DNA of 12,378 bases, taken from positions 1 through 12,378 of the forward strand of contig CAAGDT010000152.1 in assembly GCA_900768675.1 (NCBI GenBank), read 5' to 3'. Source of the stretch: Oscillospiraceae bacterium (GTDB taxonomy: Bacteria > Bacillota > Clostridia > Oscillospirales > Ruminococcaceae). The first letter of the stretch is position 1. Each line of letters starts with the position of its first letter. Of this stretch, positions 1 through 5,993 are shown in pieces. The notes below the pieces were generated by a model. The model was not told where the DNA came from. It ran no database searches and saw only the letters and a list, made by a program, of their open reading frames with translations. Made by a program: the position numbers and the translations under genes.

Positions 1-34
1 AATTACCCTTAAATATATTATACGAGGAAGATAT

Positions 35-1291
35 ATGTTTACATTATCATCAGGCATAAAAGCAACGCCGCAGCTTGCGGTAAAATTCATGCTGAAGCAC
101 AGCCTTGAAACCGACAGGTTCGACAGGCTTTACGACTACTACATCGGCAACCACGACATTTTAAGCCGACCCAAGGATAAGCGGGCAGCCAACAACAGGC
201 TGGTCTGCAATCACGCAAAATACATAACCGACTGCACAACGGGCTACTTTATGGGTACGCCCGTTAAGTATTCGTCTCTTAAGGGCAGGGACATTTCTCC
301 CCTTACCGACGCTTTAATCCGCTGCGACAGCGCAACACAGGACGTTGACCTTTCAAGGCTTTCTTCAATTTTCGGGGTTGCCTATGAAATGCTGTATATG
401 TCCGGGGGCAGGACGCCTGAAATCCGCCTTGCAAGCCTTGACCCCCGGCAGGCGTTTGTTGTGTACGAGGATACGGTGGAACAGCAGCCCCTTTTCGGGG
501 TTTACTACATGCCCCTGTACAACGAAAACGGCTTTAAAAGCGGCTACCGCTGCTACCTTTGCGATAGCAGCACAACCACAGAGTTTTTCACAACAACCTC
601 ATTTGTGATTACAAAGATACTGCCCCAATACGACCATTATTTCGGCGGCGTTCCGATAATCGAGTATTACAACAACGGGGACGTGCAGGGTGATTTCGAG
701 CAGGTAACAACGCTTATTGACGCTTATAATACCCTCCAGTCCGACCGTGTGAACGACAAGGAGCAGTTTGTTGACTCAATTCTTCTTATCAAGGGGCAGA
801 TTCTCGGCGACAGCCCCGACGAGGAGAGCGAGACCTACAAGGCGATAAAGGAGCTGGGCGTGATGACCATTGACGACAGCGGGGACGCAAAGTGGCTTAC
901 AAGGCAGTTCGATGAAAGCTCAGTTGACATTCTCCGCAAGTCTATTGAGGACGACATTCACAAGTTCAGCGGAGTGCCTTGTATGAACGACGAAAGCTTT
1001 TCGGGAAATACCTCGGGGGTTGCGATGAAGTACAAGCTTCTTGCATTCAGGCAGATGACGAAAATAAAGGAGCGTTACTTTGCGGAGGGGCTTAAAATAA
1101 GGCTTTCGCTTATGGCGAATGCGCTTTCCGTAATGGGGCAGGGAAGGATTGATACGGGGGATATTGAGATTATTTTCAGCCATACTCTTCCTGAGAACGA
1201 GACGGAGATTGCTCAGACAGTCAGCCTTTTAAAGGATATTGTGCCTTCCGAGCAGCTTATAAAGCTGCTGCCCTATAATTTCGGTGTGTGA
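35..1291 (+). CDS. Phage portal protein, SPP1 gp6-like, probably truncated at the C-terminus
   Basis: The portal forms the ring at a phage capsid vertex through which DNA is packaged and ejected. The 418-residue product shows the hallmark N-terminal block of the SPP1-type portal family (Phage_prot_Gp6): an R.DRLYDYYIGNH-like segment, then NNRLVCNHAKYITDCTTGYF and GTPVKYSS at about residues 53-80. A QSDRVNDKEQFVDSILLIKG-like clip/stem segment lies near 236-255, and a GNTSGVAMKYKLL segment near 325-337, as in other members. AGGA at 25-28 supports the ATG at 35. The family normally continues past a 'LLPFV.DP..E' segment. Here the protein ends at LLPYNFGV and a TGA, so some tens of residues appear to be missing. 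No other phage gene follows; the next gene is a chromosomal zinc-ribbon gene on the opposite strand. I infer a prophage remnant whose remainder, if any, lies to the left. Family call is firm; loss of function is an inference. Confidence 0.85.
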   Translation: MFTLSSGIKATPQLAVKFMLKHSLETDRFDRLYDYYIGNHDILSRPKDKRAANNRLVCNHAKYITDCTTGYFMGTPVKYSSLKGRDISPLTDALIRCDSATQDVDLSRLSSIFGVAYEMLYMSGGRTPEIRLASLDPRQAFVVYEDTVEQQPLFGVYYMPLYNENGFKSGYRCYLCDSSTTTEFFTTTSFVITKILPQYDHYFGGVPIIEYYNNGDVQGDFEQVTTLIDAYNTLQSDRVNDKEQFVDSILLIKGQILGDSPDEESETYKAIKELGVMTIDDSGDAKWLTRQFDESSVDILRKSIEDDIHKFSGVPCMNDESFSGNTSGVAMKYKLLAFRQMTKIKERYFAEGLKIRLSLMANALSVMGQGRIDTGDIEIIFSHTLPENETEIAQTVSLLKDIVPSEQLIKLLPYNFGV

Positions 1292-1410
1292 GGGCGCAAC
1301 TTGTTGAGCTTCGCCACAGCGGCAAAATCGCAGAAATCGGCGGAAAAGCTATCTTCTGTTATCCCGCAAATCGAAAATTGCCGGAACAGCGGGCGTTGGG
1401 GAAGCAAGCC

Positions 1411-1434
1411 GCGCCGCCGCTAAAGCGGCGGCGC
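1411..1434. repeat. Perfect GC-only hairpin (10-bp stem)
   Basis: The arm GCGCCGCCGC (1411-1420) is exactly complementary to GCGGCGGCGC (1425-1434), with loop TAAA. There is no T-tract after it, so it is not by itself an intrinsic terminator. It is the first of three consecutive hairpins behind the portal gene. A weaker hairpin (CCCGC 1363-1367 with GCGGG 1389-1393) precedes it. Confidence 0.8.
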
Positions 1435-1440
1435 AAGTCT

Positions 1441-1463
1441 GCGCGCACGCTCTGCGTGCGCGC
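1441..1463. repeat. Perfect GC-rich hairpin (10-bp stem)
   Basis: The arm GCGCGCACGC (1441-1450) pairs exactly with GCGTGCGCGC (1454-1463) around a TCT loop. It is the second of the tandem hairpins, six bases after the first. It is followed by a C-rich stretch rather than T residues, so again no terminator signature. It may be part of a dispersed palindromic element or the end of a mobile element. Confidence 0.8.
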
Positions 1464-1481
1464 ACCACCCCCACAAAAACC

Positions 1482-1515
1482 AAGAGCCGTACCGAATCCG
1501 GTACGGCTCTTTTCT
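1482..1515 (+). terminator. Intrinsic terminator after the portal gene, possibly bidirectional
   Basis: The arm AAGAGCCGTACC (1482-1493) pairs exactly with GGTACGGCTCTT (1500-1511). An extra G-C pair (1494 with 1499) leaves a four-base loop. TTTT overlaps the end of the stem on the + strand. On the - strand the stem is followed by GGTTTTTG, so it could also stop transcripts leaving the zinc-ribbon gene. It sits between two converging transcription units, as expected. Confidence 0.85.
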
Positions 1516-1580
1516 GTCATTGTCATTATACGAAATACTTAAGCGAAAATAGCGAGTATATCTTATAAACCAATGATGTG

Positions 1581-1597
1581 GGGTGAATTATTCACCC
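1581..1597 (-). repeat. Small perfect inverted repeat over the zinc-ribbon stop codon
   Basis: GGGTGAA (1581-1587) and TTCACCC (1591-1597) pair perfectly, and the three-base loop is exactly the TAA stop codon of the zinc-ribbon gene. On the - strand no T-tract follows, so a 3'-end-protecting hairpin is more plausible than an intrinsic terminator. It may be coincidental. Confidence 0.45.
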
Positions 1598-1860
1598 TTC
1601 TGCTTTGCGAAACACTCGCTGCAGTATACAGGTCTGTCATCACGGGGCTTGAAGGGGATTCTTGCCTCTCCGCCGCAGCCTGCACAAGTTGCAGTAAACA
1701 TTTCCTTGTTTCTGGAAGCATTCTTCTTAGCGTCTCTGCAAGCCTTGCAGCGCTGGGGTTCGTTTGTGAAGCCCTTTTCTGCATAGAATTCCTGCTCTCC
1801 GGCTGTGAAAACGAATTCGCTTCCGCAGTCCTTGCATACAAGCGTCTTGTCTGTGTACAT
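1588..1860 (-). CDS. Small zinc-ribbon protein (CxxC-x17-CxxC family)
   Basis: A 90-residue protein with four CxxC pairs: C9/C12 and C38/C41 form a first zinc-ribbon-like knuckle, and C59/C62 with C80/C83 form a second. The spacing between the last two pairs is exactly 17 residues, the defining pattern of the CxxC-x17-CxxC domain family. A probable zinc-ribbon domain is commonly found N-terminal to it. The product is cytosolic (no signal peptide or membrane segment) and should bind two zinc ions; partner and role are unknown, with nucleic-acid or protein binding the usual guess. GAGGT at 1868-1872 lies seven bases before the ATG, which fixes the start. It follows the SigH-like gene by 90 bases on the same strand with no clear promoter between, so co-transcription is likely. 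Confidence 0.85.
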   Translation of the reverse strand: MYTDKTLVCKDCGSEFVFTAGEQEFYAEKGFTNEPQRCKACRDAKKNASRNKEMFTATCAGCGGEARIPFKPRDDRPVYCSECFAKQKGE

Positions 1861-1936
1861 AGGATATACCTCGCATAAAAATATAGTCTGACCGCCCGAC
1901 GATTTGCACGCCCAAGCCTTTAAGCGGCAGTCATAG

Positions 1937-1950
1937 CGGGATTTCTCCCG
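1937..1950 (-). other. Short hairpin with GAAA loop directly after the sigma gene stop
   Basis: On the - strand the five-base arm CGGGA, a GAAA loop and TCCCG follow the TGA of the sigma factor gene immediately. The loop has the GNRA form that stabilises RNA hairpins. No T-tract follows, so read-through into the zinc-ribbon gene is expected. It may protect or space the two cistrons. Confidence 0.4.
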
Positions 1951-2496
1951 TCAGAAAAGCTTTTTAAGCTTTAGTCTTGCTCTTGAAAGGGAATTGTCCA
2001 CGGATTTTACTGTTGTACCCAGCTTTTCAGCAATCTGCTTGTAGGAAAAGCCGTTCATGTAAAGCCTTATAACCGAAAATTCCCGCTGTGAAAGTATCTG
2101 CGAAAGCCTCTTGAAAAGCTCTGCGTTGTATTCCTTAAGGATAACGAAATCATCGGTTGGGGCTGAATTGTCCTGTATCTGCTCGAAGTCGTAGTCCTCA
2201 GCCTTTTCATAGCGGCTTGCCCGTAAAACCGCATTCTTCATACGGTTTCCGATACAAACATCGGCGAAAGTGGAGAAGCTGCCCTTTTCGCTGCTGTAAG
2301 CCCTGACTGCGGAGAATAGAGCTATAAAGCCCTCCTGCTCAAGGTCGTCCGCCTCAATATCAGCGGTTTTTAGCTTAGCAGCCTTAATCCTGATAACTCT
2401 TGCATAGCGGTAGGTGAGTAGAGCCATTTCCTTTGTTTGCATTGGTGCAGGCTGATTTCTGATAATGCTCACAAGAGCCTCGTCGCTTACAGCCAT
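1951..2496 (-). CDS. Sigma-70 family RNA polymerase sigma factor, SigH-like
   Basis: The 181-residue protein has sigma region 2 at about residues 28-95 (the DDLEQEGFIALFSAVRAY helix, then FSTFADVCIGNRMKNAVLRA) and region 4 at about 127-181 (LSQREFSVIRLYMNGFSYKQ, then IAEKLGTTVKSVDNSLSRAR). The KSVDN.L.R...KL ending closely resembles Bacillus SigH (Spo0H), which serves the transition to stationary phase and sporulation in relatives. At 181 residues it is shorter than B. subtilis SigH (about 218), mainly through a shorter N-terminus and linker. Region 1.1 is absent, so it is an alternative, not a primary, sigma factor. A G-rich SD (GGAGAGGGTGG) precedes the ATG. It is transcribed from the consensus promoter at 2526-2554. 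Its regulon cannot be read from this window. The SigH assignment is from recall of the family, not a search. Confidence 0.85.
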   Translation of the reverse strand: MAVSDEALVSIIRNQPAPMQTKEMALLTYRYARVIRIKAAKLKTADIEADDLEQEGFIALFSAVRAYSSEKGSFSTFADVCIGNRMKNAVLRASRYEKAEDYDFEQIQDNSAPTDDFVILKEYNAELFKRLSQILSQREFSVIRLYMNGFSYKQIAEKLGTTVKSVDNSLSRARLKLKKLF

Positions 2497-2525
2497 GAAA
2501 CCACCCTCTCCAGTCCGCTAAGCAG

Positions 2526-2554
2526 ATTATATCATTAAATTATCACATTGTCAA
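2526..2554 (-). promoter_or_regulatory. Perfect consensus sigma-A promoter for the sigma factor gene
   Basis: On the - strand, TTGACA (2554-2549), a 17-base spacer and TATAAT (2531-2526) match the housekeeping consensus at every position. It lies 30 bases upstream of the SigH-like ATG and only about ten bases beyond the stop of the fumarase gene, so the sigma gene has its own start independent of the upstream unit. Confidence 0.85.
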
Positions 2555-2564
2555 CATAATTTTG

Positions 2565-3113
2565 CTATATGCGGCAATATTTTTTTCTTCCCTCTGCAAA
2601 AATATTCCCGCCGTGGCAGTCAATTGCAACAGTAAGAGGGAAGTCCTCAATGTAAAGCTTCTTTACGCTCTCGCAACCAAGGTCCTCGAATGCAATAACC
2701 TCGCAGCTTTTTATGCACTTGCAGGCAAGCGCCCCGGCACCGCCTATTGCACAAAGATAAACGGCTTTATTACGGCAGATAGCGTCAATAACCGCCTGAC
2801 TGCGCTCTCCCTTGCCTATCATCGCCGCAAGCCCCCGGTCAAGGAAATCAGGAGCGAATTTGTCCATTCTGCTGGAGGTAGTAGGCCCGCAGGAGCCGAT
2901 AACCATACCTTCCTTTGCGCCGGTAGGACCTGCGTAGTAGATAACCGCACCGTCAAGGTCGTATGGAATGGGCTTGCCCTCTGCGATAAGTTCTGTAATG
3001 CGCTTGTGGGCTGCGTCACGGGAGGTGTAGATATACCCTGACAGCAGTATCTTATCCCCTGCACTTAGTGTAGGGGATAAGTCTTTGAGTTCGTTTACAC
3101 TTGCTTTTATCAT
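2565..3113 (-). CDS. Class I fumarate hydratase (Fe-S type) beta subunit / C-terminal domain
   Basis: Fe-S hydro-lyases of this class interconvert fumarate and malate (or tartrate and oxaloacetate); the [4Fe-4S] cluster is held by the alpha subunit and the beta subunit completes the active site. The 182-residue length is normal for a stand-alone beta subunit. Family motifs: LSAGDKILLSGYIYTSRDAAH at residues 16-36 in outline (RDAAH 32-36), YYAGP 59-63, GSCGPTTSSRMD 73-84, IGKG 99-102 and IGGAGALA 123-130. No alpha gene flanks it: the upstream neighbour is the DivIVA-like gene, whose TGA overlaps this ATG (ATGA). No Shine-Dalgarno sequence precedes the ATG, so translation probably depends on termination of the upstream frame. 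A 31-base palindrome lies in codons 11-21. Fumarase versus tartrate dehydratase cannot be separated from the beta subunit alone. Confidence 0.88.
   Translation of the reverse strand: MIKASVNELKDLSPTLSAGDKILLSGYIYTSRDAAHKRITELIAEGKPIPYDLDGAVIYYAGPTGAKEGMVIGSCGPTTSSRMDKFAPDFLDRGLAAMIGKGERSQAVIDAICRNKAVYLCAIGGAGALACKCIKSCEVIAFEDLGCESVKKLYIEDFPLTVAIDCHGGNIFAEGRKKYCRI
3051..3081. repeat. 31-base near-perfect palindrome inside the fumarase beta gene
   Basis: The arm CTTATCCCCT (3051-3060) is exactly complementary to AGGGGATAAG (3072-3081). The inner 11 bases continue the symmetry: a G/T pair, then CACT (3062-3065) against AGTG (3067-3070) around one central base. As mRNA of the - strand this forms a stem of about 13 pairs with a tiny loop, starting about 32 bases after the start codon. 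It could pause ribosomes or act as a protein-binding site. Confidence 0.7.
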
Positions 3114-5308
3114 AATAACAAATCGGATAAATCGGAGTCGGAGGAAAGGTCGGAATCGTCGGATTTTCCGTCGCTGCCGAAGCTCCAGAGGTCATCGCTG
3201 CTGTTGGAAGCGGGCTGTCTGAAGGGCGGCTTTTCCTTTTTGGGTGCAGGTGCGGTAGTTTCCGCTGAGCCTGCAGCAAACAGGTCGGCAAATTCGCCGA
3301 AGTCGCTGCTCATATCGGACTTATCCTCTTCCTTGCTGTTCATATTGATGCTTGCGGGAGTAAGCTCGAAGTCGGCAGCCTTTTCAGCCGCCTCAGCCTC
3401 GGACATCATCTTTGAAAGCGTATCATCGTCGGCGCCAACGGGGTTGATTGCCATATCGAAAATATCCTCGCCAAGGTCTGCGCCCTTTTCGGGAGCAGCG
3501 GTAAGGTCGTTTGGCGCAATCTCAAAATCGCCGCCGATAGGCTCGGGAGCGGAATCAAGGGTGAAATCGTCGATAGCGCCTACGCCCTCGCTGTTGATAA
3601 GCGGGATAGCGGAGGACATATCGTCGTCACCGTCGTTTTTCGGAGTAGTTACAAAGAAGTCCTCAAAGCTGGAATCCATTTCGGGCTTATCATCGTCTGC
3701 CTTAGGAGCAGGATTTTTCGGCTCAGCCTTAGCCTCGGGAGCCTTCTTTGCTTCCTCGGGCTTCTTCTCTTCCGGCTTCTTTTCCTCTGCCTTGGGTGCA
3801 GGAGCTTCAAGTACGGGAGCAGTTATAACGTCGGGTGTGTCAGCCATAAGGTCTTCGTCGCTGGGAACCTGTACAGGCTCGGAATCTATCTGGATAGAGG
3901 AGATAATATCGGTATCATCGAACTCGTCCTCCTCCTCGGTGCTTTCTCCGCCTTCGTAGGTGGTTTCAACCTTAAGCTTCTTCTTGATTTCCTCAAGTCT
4001 TGCGTCGCTGAACTTGCTTTCATCAAGGGTAGGCAGCTTAAGCTCTGCTGTGATTGCAGCAGCCGCAGCTTCAATCTCGCTGCCGATAGCTGCGATTTCA
4101 GAGAGGTCAACAGAAGCGCCGCCCTTTCCTGCAAGAGCTGAAGCTTCCTCAATGCTGCTCTTTCCGCCGCCGATTTCGTTCTTAGCGCTGTCAACGGCAG
4201 CAGTAATTCCCGACATATCCGCCTTAGCGTCGTCGAGGGACTTGCCGAACTGGTCTATTTCAGCCGAAGCGCTGTCAATCTGCTTTGCGGCGTCGTTTAC
4301 AACGGTGGTTAATTCGCCGAACTTGCCTGAAACGCTGTCAATCTGCTTTGCAGCGTCGCTTACAACAGAGGTAATTTCGCCGAACTTACCTGTAACGCTG
4401 CCAATCTGCTTTGCAGCGTCACTTACTGCGGAGGTGATGGAGCCGAATTTGCCTGTTACGCTTTCAATCTGGCTTGTAACCTTTTCAATCTGGGAGTTTA
4501 CGTTATCGAACTGACCTGCAAAGGAATCGAAAACGCCTGCGAGTGCGGCAAACTTTTCTGCGATTTCCTTAGTCTGCGCCTGAGCTGCTTCCTTTTCAGC
4601 CTCAGCCTTCTTAACACGCTCCTCAAGCTTCTTCTTAGCGTCTGTAAGCTTATCGGTTCTGTCCTTAATCTGCGCCTCAACCTCAGCCTTGTACTTGTTT
4701 ACAGCCTCGGTTGTTTCAAGGGAGAATTTCTTTGCGGCTTCGATAATTTCCTTTGCATAAGCGCCTGCCTCGTCGATAATTTCGTCGGCGTTGGTAGTTG
4801 TTACAGCCTTTCCGCCTGCGGCAGACTTCTTTGCGTTACGATATTTTTCCTTAAGCTTTTCAAATTCCGCACGGATTTTCTTTTCGGACATCTGCGCGGT
4901 AGCACATTCCTTATCCAGTCTTGCAACGTTTCTTCTCTCGTCGAGGACAAGCTTTCTAAGGTCCATTATCTTCTTGTCGCTCTCAGCCTTGAGGTCGTCG
5001 ATAACCTTCTTGGTTTCCTCGGAGCTGTCCTGAATTACGGGAGCGCTTGCGGTAGCGACCGCCTGCTCAGCAGCTCTTTTTGCGTTTTTAGCCTCGTTAG
5101 CTTCCTTTTGTGCATTTTCGAGGTTTATCTGCATATTGCTGAGCCTTGTATCAAACTCCAGCTGCTGCTCCTTCATCTGCTTTTTCAGCTTGTTTATGTA
5201 TAGATTAACTTCGTTCTTATCAAAGCCGAGAGGGGACTGCTTAAAGCCGAAGCCTTCGCTTGACGTATCCTTGCCCTGCTTGGATTTATCCTGCTTTGAG
5301 TCTGCCAT
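3110..5308 (-). CDS. Large DivIVA-like coiled-coil protein with tandem 21-residue repeats and acidic C-terminal tail
   Basis: I place the start at 5308, not at the in-frame ATG 60 bases upstream, because GGAGGT (5315-5320) lies six bases before it; this gives 732 residues. Residues 26-55 (PLGFDKNEVNLYINKLKKQM) match the N-terminal DivIVA motif, the membrane-curvature- and septum-targeting part of the family. Residues about 40-165 and 185-260 are charged coiled coil. Residues 284-346 hold three 21-residue repeats (V[TS]GKFG.[IL]T..V.DAAKQI.S), three heptads each. From about 455 the chain is acidic and disordered with a Lys/Glu/Pro/Ala stretch (500-540), ending in a Ser/Asp-rich tail with DLWSFGSDG and DLSDLLL. 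Typical DivIVA is 160-260 residues, so this is far longer. It has no signal peptide or membrane span. A cytoplasmic scaffold at septum or pole is inferred. It starts divergently from ireB and overlaps the fumarase gene by four bases. Confidence 0.8.
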   Translation of the reverse strand: MADSKQDKSKQGKDTSSEGFGFKQSPLGFDKNEVNLYINKLKKQMKEQQLEFDTRLSNMQINLENAQKEANEAKNAKRAAEQAVATASAPVIQDSSEETKKVIDDLKAESDKKIMDLRKLVLDERRNVARLDKECATAQMSEKKIRAEFEKLKEKYRNAKKSAAGGKAVTTTNADEIIDEAGAYAKEIIEAAKKFSLETTEAVNKYKAEVEAQIKDRTDKLTDAKKKLEERVKKAEAEKEAAQAQTKEIAEKFAALAGVFDSFAGQFDNVNSQIEKVTSQIESVTGKFGSITSAVSDAAKQIGSVTGKFGEITSVVSDAAKQIDSVSGKFGELTTVVNDAAKQIDSASAEIDQFGKSLDDAKADMSGITAAVDSAKNEIGGGKSSIEEASALAGKGGASVDLSEIAAIGSEIEAAAAAITAELKLPTLDESKFSDARLEEIKKKLKVETTYEGGESTEEEDEFDDTDIISSIQIDSEPVQVPSDEDLMADTPDVITAPVLEAPAPKAEEKKPEEKKPEEAKKAPEAKAEPKNPAPKADDDKPEMDSSFEDFFVTTPKNDGDDDMSSAIPLINSEGVGAIDDFTLDSAPEPIGGDFEIAPNDLTAAPEKGADLGEDIFDMAINPVGADDDTLSKMMSEAEAAEKAADFELTPASINMNSKEEDKSDMSSDFGEFADLFAAGSAETTAPAPKKEKPPFRQPASNSSDDLWSFGSDGKSDDSDLSSDSDLSDLLL
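4271..4459 (-). repeat. Three 63-base tandem repeats within the DivIVA-like gene
   Basis: Units at 4271-4333, 4334-4396 and 4397-4459 are each 63 bases and clearly alike at DNA level; each begins on the + strand with GCTGYCAATCTGCTTTGC. A fourth, degraded partial copy follows to about 4480. They encode the three 21-residue heptad repeats. The high nucleotide identity, especially between the first two, suggests recent in-frame duplication and a possible source of length variation. Confidence 0.85.
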
Positions 5309-5339
5309 AAAACTACCTCCATAGAACTTAATTATAAAT

Positions 5340-5368
5340 ATTATAACAAAAATGCCCCTGATTTTCAA
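5340..5368 (-). promoter_or_regulatory. Sigma-A promoter for the DivIVA-like gene
   Basis: On the - strand, TTGAAA (5368-5363), a 17-base spacer and TATAAT (5345-5340) precede the GGAGGT ribosome site and the ATG at 5308. The promoter overlaps the extended upstream open frame, which supports the downstream start choice. Confidence 0.75.
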
Positions 5369-5440
5369 TAGTCATTATTGATAAAAATGCACAATAAAAT
5401 TTTATATATTACTAATTCTGAAATTTTTGTATAAAAGCTA

Positions 5441-5468
5441 TTGTAATTCCGGGAAAAATGTGTATAAT
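5441..5468 (+). promoter_or_regulatory. Probable sigma-A promoter for ireB
   Basis: TTGTAA (5441-5446), a 16-base spacer and TATAAT (5463-5468) lie 49 bases upstream of the ireB ATG. The -10 is perfect; the -35 matches four of six positions. It faces away from the DivIVA-like promoter about 75 bases to the left. Confidence 0.6.
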
Positions 5469-5517
5469 AGTATATGTATATATTTCTATTTTCGGTATAA
5501 GGAAGGAAGCGTAAGCT

Positions 5518-5763
5518 ATGCACGATAAGACAATGACATTTTCCGTTAAGGACGAGCGTGACGACGAGATGAAGGAAATCCTTACAACGGTATATCAGGC
5601 GCTTAATGAAAAGGGCTATAACCCTATCAACCAGCTTGTAGGCTATATACTCTCCGAGGACCCCACCTACATAACCACCTACAACAATGCAAGAAGCCTT
5701 ATCCGCAGGATTGACAGGGACGAGCTTCTTCAGGCGCTTGTAAAGAACTATCTCGGCGCATAA
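5518..5763 (+). CDS. ireB: IreB family regulatory phosphoprotein (UPF0297)
   Basis: IreB is a small cytosolic protein known in Enterococcus as a substrate of the PASTA-domain Ser/Thr kinase IreK, affecting cephalosporin tolerance and cell-envelope stress. The 81-residue product carries the family core NEKGYNPINQLVGYILSEDP (residues 30-49) followed by YNNARSLIRRIDRDELLQALV. T5 and T7 lie in the N-terminal DKTMTF segment, where the Enterococcus protein is phosphorylated (T4 and T7 there, from memory). A purine-rich GGAAGGAAG (5501-5509) precedes the ATG at 5518. In many Firmicutes ireB is followed by ruvX; here it is a single-gene unit ending at a terminator. It is divergent from the DivIVA-like gene, a family that also includes PASTA-kinase substrates in several Gram-positive species. 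Confidence 0.93.
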   Translation: MHDKTMTFSVKDERDDEMKEILTTVYQALNEKGYNPINQLVGYILSEDPTYITTYNNARSLIRRIDRDELLQALVKNYLGA

Positions 5764-5781
5764 ACGCAAAAGAATGAACGA

Positions 5782-5813
5782 AACCTCCGAAAAAATCGGG
5801 GGTTTTCTTTTTT
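5782..5813 (+). terminator. Intrinsic terminator after ireB
   Basis: AACCTCCGA (5782-5790) pairs with TCGGGGGTT (5796-5804), one pair being U.G, around an AAAAA loop. It is followed by TTCTTTTTTG. This is a classic terminator, so ireB ends here as a monocistronic unit. From about 5815 to 5980 I see no gene; an AT-rich leader holds the weak promoter-like boxes TTGACT (5951-5956) and TATAAG (5933-5938), neither with a convincing partner. Confidence 0.9.
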
Positions 5814-5993
5814 GTATTTGTGGCAGTATGAAATATTCGGGATTTTTTTGCTCCTGCAACAAAATAGACAAAATCAGAAGGCAATTATTGTTGTTTTTAA
5901 CGGTCACTCCGCCTGCTCACAAAACGTTATATAAGTGTTGAGCTTAACATTTGACTTTCAAAAGTACTTGATATGACAACAGGAGGACTTGAA

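Noticed and set aside
1288..1542. 84-codon frame after the portal gene
   Set aside because: It runs through three hairpins including the terminator and has a basic, low-information composition; no supporting ribosome site.
3204..4514. Long serine/alanine-rich open frames on the + strand opposite the DivIVA-like gene
   Set aside because: They are antisense shadows of a low-complexity, codon-biased coding region; no ribosome sites and no recognisable protein features.
5309..5368. Extended N-terminus (20 extra residues) for the DivIVA-like protein
   Set aside because: That segment overlaps the TTGAAA/TATAAT promoter, while GGAGGT stands six bases before the internal ATG at 5308.
5365..5907. 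180-codon frame on the - strand over ireB
   Set aside because: It covers the ireB gene, its promoter and its terminator in antisense; ireB is a clear family match, so this frame is chance.
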